NCBI GenBank assembly: GCA_965200035.1
Contig: OZ241334.1
Coordinates: 248,001-312,000 of the forward strand
Direction: 5' to 3'
DNA: 64,000 nt
DNA from: UBA1952 sp965200035
GTDB taxonomy: Bacteria > Bacteroidota > Bacteroidia > Chitinophagales > Chitinophagaceae
The position numbers and the translations under genes were made by a program. Under the pieces are notes generated by a model. That model searched no databases. It was not told the DNA's origin and worked only from the letters and a program-made list of their open reading frames with translations. Below are positions 18,111-26,415 of the stretch, piece by piece (the first letter of the stretch is position 1; each line of letters starts with the position of its first letter).

Positions 18111-19067
18111 ATGAGCATCCGCAGAAAAATACTGTTGCGCCGCATCGGTACAGGCTGCGTCATAATGTTCTTTCTGATCAATCTTGTTGCGGCACTGCAC
18201 GCATGGCGCTTCACGCATTTTACCGATAGCAGCGCTCTGCACGATGAGCATCCTGAAAAAATGTCTTTAGCACAAAAGGCATCCATCCTATTGACTGGCG
18301 TTCCGAATGCGCGGCCGGTAAATAAAAGCCTCCCAATTGTACCGTACCAAAATGTAGTGCTGCAAAGCAATGTGAAGCTGGCCTGCTGGTATATGCCCGC
18401 CGACGGCATGTCCAGAGGAAGCGTCGCTTTACTGCACGGCTACGGGGGCGAAAAATCCGGAATGCTGCCGAAGGCAATGTTCTTCCACGAGCTAGGTTAC
18501 AATGTATTGCTGCCGGATATGATGGGCGCAGGCGGCTCAGAAAGCGTACAATGCACCATCGGATATAGGGAGGCTGAAAATGTAAGCAGCTGTGTCCGTT
18601 ACCTGAAAGGCCTGGGCGAGCGCAACATTATACTGCATGGCACTTCTATGGGCGCTGCTGCCTTGCTCAAATACCTGCACGATGGTGGTGAGCAACCTGC
18701 AGGCATTATCATCGAATGTCCTTACGGCACGATGTATCAGACGGTTTGTGCGCGCTTTAAGATGGTTGGTGCTCCTTCCTTTCCAATGGCGGCGCTGCTG
18801 GTTTTCTGGGGCGGTGTTGAGAATGGCTTCTGGGCATTCAATCATAATCCGGCCACTTATGCCAAATCCGTAAAATGCCCGGCATTGCTCATTTTCGGCG
18901 CTAAGGATGATCGTGTAACGCGCAGCGAGACGGAAGATATTTACCGGAATCTTGCAGGAACCAAAAGGCTGGTTGTATATCCCGAAGCCGGGCACAACAA
19001 CTATTTCATCCGCTATAAAAAAGAATGGATGAATGACGTTACATCATTCATCCATTCGCTGAAATAG
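18111..19067 (+). CDS. Alpha/beta hydrolase with N-terminal membrane anchor
   Basis: A 318-residue serine hydrolase. A TM helix near residues 12-33 anchors it. The fold is marked by LLHGYGGEKSG (oxyanion region), the nucleophile elbow HGTSMGAAAL with Ser as nucleophile, FGAKDDRVT with the acidic residue, and EAGHNNYF with the catalytic His. It resembles YqkD-like and Fsh-type membrane hydrolases; the substrate is unknown. It starts 18 bases after the DinB gene and is the last of the plus-strand run. The next gene converges on it with 15 bases between stops. Confidence 0.87.
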   Translation: MSIRRKILLRRIGTGCVIMFFLINLVAALHAWRFTHFTDSSALHDEHPEKMSLAQKASILLTGVPNARPVNKSLPIVPYQNVVLQSNVKLACWYMPADGMSRGSVALLHGYGGEKSGMLPKAMFFHELGYNVLLPDMMGAGGSESVQCTIGYREAENVSSCVRYLKGLGERNIILHGTSMGAAALLKYLHDGGEQPAGIIIECPYGTMYQTVCARFKMVGAPSFPMAALLVFWGGVENGFWAFNHNPATYAKSVKCPALLIFGAKDDRVTRSETEDIYRNLAGTKRLVVYPEAGHNNYFIRYKKEWMNDVTSFIHSLK

Positions 19068-19082
19068 AAAATCGTTTGCAGA

Positions 19083-19793
19083 TCAGAAGCGCATTTTGAT
19101 GCCGAGCGTAACAGGGAAATAAAACATCTCGAAGCCACCATTCACACTGCCGATATTGTGGTTCTTATTATCGATCTGCACATAGCGCGCAGCGCCTTCC
19201 GCATTGAAGCCGATGTGATTGCTGATATAGTAGGTAAAGCCTACCTGAGCGCCGACCGTATAGCCTGATCCTGCTTCATAATGATAGGTATCGATATAAC
19301 GGTATTGCTCGCCTTCCATATTGTTGAACTGCGCATAGTTGGTGCGGCCATCGCTCACGGTAAATACGGCACCGGCGGCTACGCCCATATAGAAGTTGGA
19401 GCGGTTGATGCGGTAATGATCATACAGCGGGATCATATAGTTTGCTCTTGCGGTGAGCGCCCATGCATAGTCTGCAAATACATAGTTGGTAGCATGGCTG
19501 AAGCCTGCGCCATTATTAAGCCCCGGATAAGTATAGTTTCCCTGCGTTTCCCAGTGTGTCATGGCCATATCAACGCCGGCCTGGAAACGTTCGGAAAAAT
19601 TGTAGTAATAATTGGCAGAAACCACGTAAGGCACGAGATTCCGGCTTCCTTTATAAGCGGTGCTCAGCGGATTGGTGAAGGCGCTTACCCCACCATATAC
19701 GCCCACTTCATGAGAATAGTCGGGCGGTGTGCTTTGCGCAAATGCAGCAACGGAAAGGAACAGTGCAGTAATGGAAAGTATGATTGACTTCAT
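19083..19793 (-). CDS. Outer-membrane beta-barrel protein
   Basis: A 236-residue protein starting at the ATG at 19793, which gives a clear signal peptide (MKSIILSITALFLSVAAFAQ). A longer frame up to 20036 overlaps carA and lacks a proper N-terminus. The mature part has about eight to ten alternating strands with Tyr/Phe/Trp girdles (SANYYYNFSERFQAGVDMA, RANYMIPLYDHYRI) and ends GIKMRF, the usual barrel signature. It is likely a porin-like or OmpW/OmpA-like barrel of unknown cargo. It converges with the alpha/beta hydrolase gene and is divergent from carA. Confidence 0.82.
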   Translation of the reverse strand: MKSIILSITALFLSVAAFAQSTPPDYSHEVGVYGGVSAFTNPLSTAYKGSRNLVPYVVSANYYYNFSERFQAGVDMAMTHWETQGNYTYPGLNNGAGFSHATNYVFADYAWALTARANYMIPLYDHYRINRSNFYMGVAAGAVFTVSDGRTNYAQFNNMEGEQYRYIDTYHYEAGSGYTVGAQVGFTYYISNHIGFNAEGAARYVQIDNKNHNIGSVNGGFEMFYFPVTLGIKMRF

Positions 19794-19906
19794 TGGATGC
19801 TTTTTGCCTGCGAAAGATAATCCGATTTTTTGTAAATGCATATCCCTGCCGGTAAAGCTTTTGGAAAAATCCGGAGCCGGGAATCCAAAATCCGCCCTGC
19901 GGACAA

Positions 19907-19914
19907 TATCTTTG
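19907..19914 (+). promoter_or_regulatory. -7 promoter element for carA
   Basis: TATCTTTG is a full TAnnTTTG match ending 6 bases before the carA ATG, so the message would start at or next to the start codon (leaderless or nearly so). No TTG is found 19 bases upstream. Confidence 0.5.
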
Positions 19915-19920
19915 CACATT

Positions 19921-21033
19921 ATGCCGGCGCAGACAATCTCTTCAAAGCCCGCCTTCCTCTTGCTGGAAGACGGCACTTTTTTTAAAGGAAAATCTTTTGG
20001 TGCATCCGGAACAAGTGGTGGTGAAATATGCTTCAATACCGGGATGACCGGCTATCAGGAAGTATTTACAGACCCTTCCTATACCGGCCAGGTCGTGATC
20101 ATGAACAATGCCTACGTAGGCAATTACGGGGTAAAGGAAGAGGATGTGGAAAGCGATTCTGTAAAGATCAGGGGCCTTATCTGCAAAAACATTTCCAGCC
20201 GCTACAGCCGTATGACCGCTTCCGACAATCTGGAGCACTACCTACAGCACAACAACATTGTAGCTATTTATGATGTAGATACGCGCGCGCTGGTGCAGCA
20301 CGTTCGCAGCAAGGGTGCAATGAATTGCATTATTTCTACAGAAATCACAGACATAGATGGTCTGAGATCAGAATTGGAGCGCATTCCGGACATGAGTGGT
20401 TTGGAGCTTTCTTCTGAAATCTCAACCAAGCATTCCTATACATTTGGCTCGCCCAATGCTCCCATCCGCATAGCGGTACTCGATTTTGGCGTAAAGCGCA
20501 ATATCCTGCAGTGCATGGCAGAGCGCAACGCTTTTGTAAAAGTATTTCCTGCCACTACCAGGCTCGAAGAATTGCAGGAATTCAAGCCTCATGGCTATTT
20601 TATTTCCAATGGCCCCGGCGATCCAGGCGCTATGGACTACGCAGTAAAAACGGTGCAGGATATTCTGGCGATCAACAAGCCGGTATTCGGCATCTGTCTC
20701 GGGCAGCAATTGCTGGCACGTGCCAATGGCATTCCTACCTTTAAAATGCCGCATGGCCATCGTGGCCTCAATCATCCGGTGAAAAACCTCATTACCGGCA
20801 AGTCGGAAATTACCACGCAAAATCACGGTTTTGGCATTGATCCGGAAGCTACGCGCAATACGCCGAATGTGGAGATTACGCACATTAACCTCAATGATGG
20901 CTCTATCGAAGGCATCCGCCTGAAAGACAAGCCGGCTTTCTCCGTACAGTACCACCCAGAAAGCACGCCCGGCCCGCACGATGCCCGCTACCTGTTTGAC
21001 GATTTCATTGCTTTAATCGAAAAAAACTTTTAG
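19921..21033 (+). CDS. carA: Carbamoyl-phosphate synthase small subunit
   Basis: The glutaminase subunit of carbamoyl-phosphate synthase, supplying ammonia for arginine and pyrimidine synthesis. The 370 residues hold an N-terminal CarA domain (LLLEDGTFFKGKSFG, FNTGMTGYQEVFTDPSY) and a class I glutamine amidotransferase domain with the nucleophile Cys259 in GICLGQQLLA and the His-Glu pair in VQYHPESTPGP. The start is the ATG at 19921; longer frames upstream run through the promoter and the opposite gene. carB is not adjacent, so the subunits are encoded apart. A strong terminator follows. Confidence 0.96.
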   Translation: MPAQTISSKPAFLLLEDGTFFKGKSFGASGTSGGEICFNTGMTGYQEVFTDPSYTGQVVIMNNAYVGNYGVKEEDVESDSVKIRGLICKNISSRYSRMTASDNLEHYLQHNNIVAIYDVDTRALVQHVRSKGAMNCIISTEITDIDGLRSELERIPDMSGLELSSEISTKHSYTFGSPNAPIRIAVLDFGVKRNILQCMAERNAFVKVFPATTRLEELQEFKPHGYFISNGPGDPGAMDYAVKTVQDILAINKPVFGICLGQQLLARANGIPTFKMPHGHRGLNHPVKNLITGKSEITTQNHGFGIDPEATRNTPNVEITHINLNDGSIEGIRLKDKPAFSVQYHPESTPGPHDARYLFDDFIALIEKNF

Positions 21034-21050
21034 CCTAACTCTAATCAATT

Positions 21051-21084
21051 AAAAAGGCCCATGCGCATGCATGAGCCTTTTTTT
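21051..21084. terminator. Bidirectional terminator between carA and the 736-residue gene
   Basis: AAAAAGGC and GCCTTTTTTT arms flank a GCATGC-type inner palindrome. With A and T tracts on either side it can serve carA (plus) and the convergent gene at 21102-23312 (minus). Confidence 0.85.
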
Positions 21085-21101
21085 GCAGCGGCTAATAAAC
21101 G

Positions 21102-23312
21102 TTAATCCTCATAGAATTCAACCACTACAATATTGCGATAGCCACAGGCCGTTTCCTTCTGCTCACCTTTATTTTTACGCTCGTATTCCTGATCGTTAAA
21201 AATGATTTTGCTTGACTCCAGCCTGATCTTTTTATCCTTATGGCTATTATCTATGAACACGGAATCAAGCGATGTCAGCAGGTTGTAAACCCTTGTAGGT
21301 CTGCTGCTCGGCTGGTCGTTTTCATCTATGAATATCTGCGGCATTCCACCACTTATATACTTTTTTCCGGCGCTATGCAGCACAATATATTTTGCCTTAT
21401 TTTCCCGTTCAGAATATGCGTCGCTGAAGGTTTTCCCATCTACAAATTTTGATTTCGGATTGACTCTCGCCTGTGTCAGTAGCACCACTACTTTATACTT
21501 TTTGTTTGCCAATCCTGTCTTGCCAGCTAGAATACGACGGATATCCGCATCTATAGTAGTGTGCAGGAATTTATCCATAGAGCTGGCATAAATTTCCTTC
21601 TTCTGCTCATCCCGGTTGAAGTTCAGGCAGCTCAGCTTATCCTTCATATCCACATACACCACATCATTCTCATTCGTGATCGTTACTTTTTCGTTGCATA
21701 TCTCGCAGGTATAGCCCACCAATATTCTCCGGTAGGCAATGTCCTTTTCTTTATCAACGGTAATGTTCTGATCAAAGTTGTCCTGCTCAAAGAAACCGTA
21801 CAGCGTTTCCAGCATCTCACGCATATGTGTGCCTAGGAACAGCTCATACTTGTTGTGCGGTGTGTAGCAGTAGCCGCGGTCGCGCAAATGCCGGCTTACA
21901 TAATCCTCCTCAAAGAGCATGATGCGATGCCGGTGCGCATATTTCAGCTCATACACATGCATCATGCTGTTATTGCTTTTATAATAGGTTGGCTTGCCGC
22001 TTTTCTTGATAATTTGCTCGATAGCATATTCATACAGCGTACCGATCTGCCCGCTGTCTGCAGTCTTCTCTGTTGCTGTAATTTCATAAACATTAGCCCA
22101 TTTAACCTCACCATCATGAATGATCTGCACGGTACGGGCGTTTTTCAGGTCATCAAGCTCAAGCTTGTACTCCACACAAATAAATACCGGAAGGTCGTGA
22201 TTATAATTATCGTAACCCCAGTGAATCCGTTTTAAATCATCGTGAACAACCTCGTCCGCTTTTAATTCCAGCCTTAGATAGCTGCCTAGCTCTACCGTTT
22301 TGCTATGGGTCCATATCTTCTCAAAATTATCCTTGAAATATTCTGCCAGCGGAGTATTGTCCAGCGTTTTAAAGGTTTCCTTATCGGTCGAGTCCTCCGG
22401 TGGCAGAATGGTGAAATTGGTATTTTTATCCCACGCAGCGAAGATGATTGAATAAGATGTTTTGAAGAGCCTGACTTCTATTTTAGAGGCCAGCTTTTCT
22501 TTGCGCTCATCATCCGTTTCATCTCCCAGTTGTTCTATAAATTCGTATAGAAAGCGAAATCCATCGTTCATGCGTTCAAAAAGGTCTATCTCATCAGGCA
22601 AGTCTTCCTGACGCTGCTTCGCCGCAGCAGTATTGGGATGAAGCAGCAGTATCTTAATTTTTTGATCTTTCTCTAAATTGATCAGGCAATCCTTCATTTT
22701 CTTCTGGAGATATTCACGGTGCTTTGTATTCAGCTCTGCCCGTTCAGTATCCATGAGACTTTTCTTCCGCGATGGAGTAAAAAAGGAAGAGAAGTCATTA
22801 TCCAAAATATAGATAGTCCGGTTGCTGTTACCGATTCCCTGAATGATCTCTTTATAATTCCGTTCGCCATCCGCAATCGGGATTTTTCCATACTCCTCTA
22901 TCTTGAACTCTACCAATGCATAGATGACTAGCCCGCTGGCAATTTCAAGCCAGGTATGTGCGGTGAACACTTCTGTTATGCTATCAGCATGATCGGTCAG
23001 TATGGGCAGGCTCAGCAGCAGCATGATAATGCTTATGCCTACCGCAAGCGTTCGCTTATTTACATTTTTCCAGATTTTTAATATTTTATTTTCCTCTTTT
23101 TTAAAGAAGAAAAGGACGAGGATGTAAGCAACGAGCAGTACGTCAAACAGGATAATCAGTGGATTTGTCCACGCGCTCACAAACCATATATGAAACCACA
23201 GATGGTTCGCTAAAAGAAATGCTGCGTAGATGATAATGAACGCTGTGAAAAACTTCTCCTGCCGCAAAAACTCATTGGTCTTTTTTTGATTGATCTCTTT
23301 TTTAATGCTCAT
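21102..23312 (-). CDS. Unrecognised four-TM protein with PLD-like segment
   Basis: A 736-residue protein I cannot assign. Four TM helices fill the N-terminus (about 21-43, 51-70, 88-105 and 118-134). A soluble region at about 150-370 then shows the order of strands seen in phospholipase D-like folds of the DUF5919 kind: TIYILDNDFSSFF, IKILLLHPNTAAA, VRLFKTSYSIIFAA, FTILPPEDS, then AEYFKDNFEKIWTHS. No HKD catalytic motif is visible. The C-terminal half (370-736) is charged and mixed alpha/beta, with a CEIC pair near residue 530; it resembles nothing I know. The gene is richer in A+T and Lys than its neighbours and stands alone between a terminator and a 260-base AT-rich upstream gap, which suggests transfer. 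A membrane effector or sensor is possible but unproven. Confidence 0.8.
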   Translation of the reverse strand: MSIKKEINQKKTNEFLRQEKFFTAFIIIYAAFLLANHLWFHIWFVSAWTNPLIILFDVLLVAYILVLFFFKKEENKILKIWKNVNKRTLAVGISIIMLLLSLPILTDHADSITEVFTAHTWLEIASGLVIYALVEFKIEEYGKIPIADGERNYKEIIQGIGNSNRTIYILDNDFSSFFTPSRKKSLMDTERAELNTKHREYLQKKMKDCLINLEKDQKIKILLLHPNTAAAKQRQEDLPDEIDLFERMNDGFRFLYEFIEQLGDETDDERKEKLASKIEVRLFKTSYSIIFAAWDKNTNFTILPPEDSTDKETFKTLDNTPLAEYFKDNFEKIWTHSKTVELGSYLRLELKADEVVHDDLKRIHWGYDNYNHDLPVFICVEYKLELDDLKNARTVQIIHDGEVKWANVYEITATEKTADSGQIGTLYEYAIEQIIKKSGKPTYYKSNNSMMHVYELKYAHRHRIMLFEEDYVSRHLRDRGYCYTPHNKYELFLGTHMREMLETLYGFFEQDNFDQNITVDKEKDIAYRRILVGYTCEICNEKVTITNENDVVYVDMKDKLSCLNFNRDEQKKEIYASSMDKFLHTTIDADIRRILAGKTGLANKKYKVVVLLTQARVNPKSKFVDGKTFSDAYSERENKAKYIVLHSAGKKYISGGMPQIFIDENDQPSSRPTRVYNLLTSLDSVFIDNSHKDKKIRLESSKIIFNDQEYERKNKGEQKETACGYRNIVVVEFYED

Positions 23313-23406
23313 AAATAGTTTGGGTTTGTTTTTTGACTCAATCGGATATTTCTAAAATCTCATTTGATGAAATCCATATAATTAATGACCATAAATATAG
23401 AGAATA

Positions 23407-23424
23407 CCCTATTTTGAAACAGGG
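23407..23424. repeat. Short inverted repeat upstream of the 736-residue gene
   Basis: CCCTATTTTGAAACAGGG pairs as two 8-base arms with one mismatch and a 2-base centre. It lies 95 bases upstream of the 23312 start and could be an operator. Function is a guess. Confidence 0.3.
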
Positions 23425-23522
23425 CATTTTCAACAGATTTTACCCCGTTTTTTTCCCGTTTTATTTGTAGCAAGCTGTCTACAAAGAGGCTTCTCCGTCC
23501 TGAATAAACTAGGATTTGGAGC

Positions 23523-23530
23523 TATCTTTA
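23523..23530 (+). promoter_or_regulatory. Probable -7 element for the threonine dehydrogenase-like gene
   Basis: TATCTTTA matches 7 of 8 bases of TAnnTTTG and lies 43 bases before the ATG. No TTG at the ideal spacing. Confidence 0.35.
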
Positions 23531-23573
23531 CCGCTTCCTGCTAATCAATCAAAACCATAAACAGCTTCATTCA

Positions 23574-24515
23574 ATGGATAGAATTTTAGTGCTTGGCGCT
23601 TGTGGCCAGATAGGTATTGAGCTCGTTACCGCATTGCGTACTATCTATGGCGATAATAATGTGTTCGCTTCTGACATCAGGGAAGAGCATCCGGCACTAA
23701 AAGGGCGTGGGCCATATGCGGTGCTGAATGCTACAGACGCCATTGCAGTGCATGATTTTGTGACCCGTAACAATATCAGCCAGATTTATCACCTCGCCGC
23801 TTTGTTGTCCGCTACGAGCGAGAAAGCGCCATTGCGCGCTTGGGACATCAATATGTCCAGCCTCCTTCAGGTATTGGATATTGCAGTACAGGAAAAGCTG
23901 CATAAGATTTACTGGCCAAGCTCGATTGCTGTATTTGGTCCCACAACTCCACGGCGCGACACCCCACAGCAGACCATTGTGGAGCCACGCACTGTATATG
24001 GCATTTCAAAACATGCCGGTGAGCTCTGGTGCCAGTATTACAATCAGCGATATGGCCTTGACGTGCGCAGCCTGCGCTATCCGGGGCTGATCTCGTGGAA
24101 AGGCGATCCCGGTGGTGGCACTACTGATTATGCGGTAGAAATCTACCATGAAGCATTGGCGCACAACAAGTACACTTCGTTTTTGAAAGAGGATACCTAC
24201 CTGCCGATGATGTATATGGATGACGCGATTCGGGGGACAATTGAGCTGATGGAAGCGCCGGACGATAAGATGAAGACCCGCATGGCCTACAACATCAGCG
24301 CCATGAGCTTTTCACCAAAAGAAATCGGCGAATCGATACAACAGCATATACCGGACTTTAAGCTGGATTTCCAATCTGATTTTCGGCAGGAAATTGCGGA
24401 TGGTTGGCCGCAAAGCATTGATGACAGCACCGCAAGAAATGACTGGGGCTGGAAGCCAGAATTTGATCTGGAAAAGATGACTGCCGAAATGCTGAAGCAG
24501 CTTGGCAATAAATAG
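23574..24515 (+). CDS. NAD-dependent epimerase/dehydratase, L-threonine 3-dehydrogenase-like
   Basis: A 313-residue extended short-chain dehydrogenase. It has the NAD motif GACGQIG (8-14), the acidic residue after strand 2 (ASDIRE), the active-site Ser in WPSSIAVFG and the YGISKH (YxxxK) pair. The segment YPGLISWKGDPGGGTTDYAV is characteristic of the UDP-galactose-4-epimerase-like L-threonine 3-dehydrogenases, which oxidise threonine to 2-amino-3-ketobutyrate for glycine formation. The ketobutyrate ligase gene is not next to it. Ordinary length and codon use. Confidence 0.9.
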   Translation: MDRILVLGACGQIGIELVTALRTIYGDNNVFASDIREEHPALKGRGPYAVLNATDAIAVHDFVTRNNISQIYHLAALLSATSEKAPLRAWDINMSSLLQVLDIAVQEKLHKIYWPSSIAVFGPTTPRRDTPQQTIVEPRTVYGISKHAGELWCQYYNQRYGLDVRSLRYPGLISWKGDPGGGTTDYAVEIYHEALAHNKYTSFLKEDTYLPMMYMDDAIRGTIELMEAPDDKMKTRMAYNISAMSFSPKEIGESIQQHIPDFKLDFQSDFRQEIADGWPQSIDDSTARNDWGWKPEFDLEKMTAEMLKQLGNK

Positions 24516-24524
24516 TGTTTTCAC

Positions 24525-24571
24525 CCAGGCCTGAAGGCCTGGTTTAAGGCTTTCAGGCTTCGGCTGAAGCC
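24525..24571. repeat. Two adjacent small hairpins after the SDR gene
   Basis: CCAGGCC-TGAA-GGCCTGG (7-bp stem) is followed at once by a second stem, GGCTTTCAG with CTGAAGCC (one bulged base). There is no T tract, so it is not a standard terminator. It resembles paired REP-like palindromes; no second copy was noticed in the window. Confidence 0.5.
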
Positions 24572-24597
24572 GGATTATACGAGACTAAACCTTTCAT

Positions 24598-24631
24598 AAA
24601 AATCCCCTTGTAACTTGTAAGGGGATTTTTT
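24598..24631. terminator. Bidirectional terminator
   Basis: AAAAATCCCCTT and AAGGGGATTTTT arms around a 10-base loop give a perfect 12-bp stem with flanking A and T tracts. It serves the SDR gene (plus) and the DUF6438 gene (minus). Confidence 0.9.
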
Positions 24632-24648
24632 AATTCCTGTGCTTTAAT

Positions 24649-25155
24649 TTATTCAGGCACGTCTGAGCTTACCTTCGTCCAAGAGTCATCTACCTGTGCC
24701 AGCGCATCAATATCTTTTGCGAGGTCTTTAAGATAGCCGGGACCAAAGTGTGCGTTGCCAATCTGCTTCACCTTTCCATTAATCGTGATCTTATAAAAAA
24801 TACCCGGCACATCAGCTATGCGCAGCTCGTAAGTGGAAGCGCAGGTATCTACCCGGTATTCTTTAAACGCCTGCAATACTTGGCCGGTCTGCTGCGGTGT
24901 AAGCTTGCGCTCGTAAACGCCGATATGATCGGTAAAATTGCGGCCTTTATATTGCACCATACCATTGCTCTTGATTGTAACAGAATAAATAGGACAACGG
25001 CCGAAACAGGCGCCTCTCGACATAGTGACTTCTGTGATGCTAAGGTTTTTTGCTTTCACTTTTTTAGTGCTGACTCTAGTAATTGTACGGTGCTGCGCGC
25101 AGGCGGCGAATACAATTACAGTCAGTAGCAATGCGGTGGTAAGATACTTTTTCAT
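24649..25155 (-). CDS. DUF6438 domain protein, probably exported
   Basis: A 168-residue protein with a signal peptide and a possible lipobox (TVIVFAACAQ, Cys19). The body fits DUF6438: SRGACFGRCPIYSVTIKSNG with two conserved cysteines, VQYKGRNF and a later YELRIADVPG. The domain's function is unknown. The lipobox has Phe at -3 rather than Leu, so lipidation is uncertain. It is divergent from dprA; a CATATTTG word (25194-25201, minus) inside the start of dprA could be its -7 element. Confidence 0.8.
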   Translation of the reverse strand: MKKYLTTALLLTVIVFAACAQHRTITRVSTKKVKAKNLSITEVTMSRGACFGRCPIYSVTIKSNGMVQYKGRNFTDHIGVYERKLTPQQTGQVLQAFKEYRVDTCASTYELRIADVPGIFYKITINGKVKQIGNAHFGPGYLKDLAKDIDALAQVDDSWTKVSSDVPE

Positions 25156-25186
25156 AAATCCTGTATTTTCGAAGATCCCTTATTGA

Positions 25187-26311
25187 ATGATTACAAATAT
25201 GCTGCCAATTAATGAAGAAGAGCTGCTCGCAAAATTAGCTTTAACTTTTATAGAAGGTATCGGCGTCAAGACGGCCCGTCAGCTCATTGCCCATTTTGGT
25301 GATGCCCGTTCTGTTTTAAATGCATCTCCCAAAGCGCTGAAAGGAGCGGGCGGAATGGGTGAAGCAAAAGCCAGAGCCTGTAAATCTCCGGACATCCTGA
25401 AGCGCGCAGAGCATGAGCTGGCATTCATCACTAAAGAAAATATCACTGTTCTCTTTTTAACAGATGAGGCTTATCCGTATCGGCTGAAGGAATGCGAAGA
25501 TGCGCCTACCCTGCTTTATTTTAAAGGCTCGGTACCGCCTCGGGCTGCTAAAATGGTCGCCATTATCGGCACCAGAAAAAATACGGATTACGGACAGCGC
25601 GTCACCGAAGATCTGGTTGCCGGACTGGCCGGTCAGGATGATCTGATCATTGTAAGCGGACTGGCTACGGGCATCGATGCTATCGCGCATAAATGCAGCC
25701 TTAAAGGAGGCATTCCTACCATCGGCGTAGTGGGTCACGGGCTGGATCGTATCTATCCTGCAGAGCATACCGGCTTGGCGAAGGAGATGCTTCAGTCTGG
25801 CGGTGTGCTCACAGAATTTGCTTCCGGCACCAGGCCCGACCGCAGTAATTTTCCGCTGCGCAATCGTGTAGTGGCAGGCCTCACCGATATAACCGTAATC
25901 GTGGAAAGCGATGAAAAAGGCGGCGGCATGATTACCGCTTATATGGCGGCAAGCTATAACCGCGAAGTAGCAGCTGTTCCCGGACGTATTTACGACAGCA
26001 AAAGCGGCGGCCCCAATAAGCTCATCAGGATGAACATTGCCCACCCTATAGCCAGTGCCAAAGACCTGCTGGAGGTGATGAACTGGACTGCCGGCGGCAA
26101 GACAAAAGGCGTGCAGCAGCAATTATTTCAGGCGCTTTCCGATACAGAACAAAATCTCGTAAATGCATTAAAAGATAAAGATGCGGTGCACGCCGACGAC
26201 TTGCTGCAGCATACCGGCATGAGCAGTGGGCAGATAGCGGCAACGCTACTGCAGTTAGAAATGAGCGGCCTCGTAAAAACCCTGCCCGGCAAGCGATACA
26301 GGCTTAATTAA
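25187..26311 (+). CDS. dprA: DNA-processing protein DprA
   Basis: A 374-residue DNA-uptake protein that loads RecA on incoming single-stranded DNA in transformation. An N-terminal helix-hairpin region (LTFIEGIGVKTARQLIAHFG) precedes the Rossmann-like DprA domain, with GTRKNTDYGQRVTEDLV, SGLATGIDAIAHKCSL, GVVGHGLDRIYPAEH, ASGTRPDRSNFPLRNRVVAGL and AVPGRIYDSKSGGPNKLI. A winged-helix tail (about 310-374) completes it. The start is ATG 25187, with a second ATG at 25199 also possible. No other competence genes are next to it. Confidence 0.95.
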   Translation: MITNMLPINEEELLAKLALTFIEGIGVKTARQLIAHFGDARSVLNASPKALKGAGGMGEAKARACKSPDILKRAEHELAFITKENITVLFLTDEAYPYRLKECEDAPTLLYFKGSVPPRAAKMVAIIGTRKNTDYGQRVTEDLVAGLAGQDDLIIVSGLATGIDAIAHKCSLKGGIPTIGVVGHGLDRIYPAEHTGLAKEMLQSGGVLTEFASGTRPDRSNFPLRNRVVAGLTDITVIVESDEKGGGMITAYMAASYNREVAAVPGRIYDSKSGGPNKLIRMNIAHPIASAKDLLEVMNWTAGGKTKGVQQQLFQALSDTEQNLVNALKDKDAVHADDLLQHTGMSSGQIAATLLQLEMSGLVKTLPGKRYRLN

Positions 26312-26415
26312 TACCGGCAGTTTTGATGATTCATTACTGTCGTTAAAAATCCTGCTGCCTGCAAGATAGTTGTGAATTATTTTCACCTTTGAAAATTGCT
26401 GTAGACCTGAAATCC

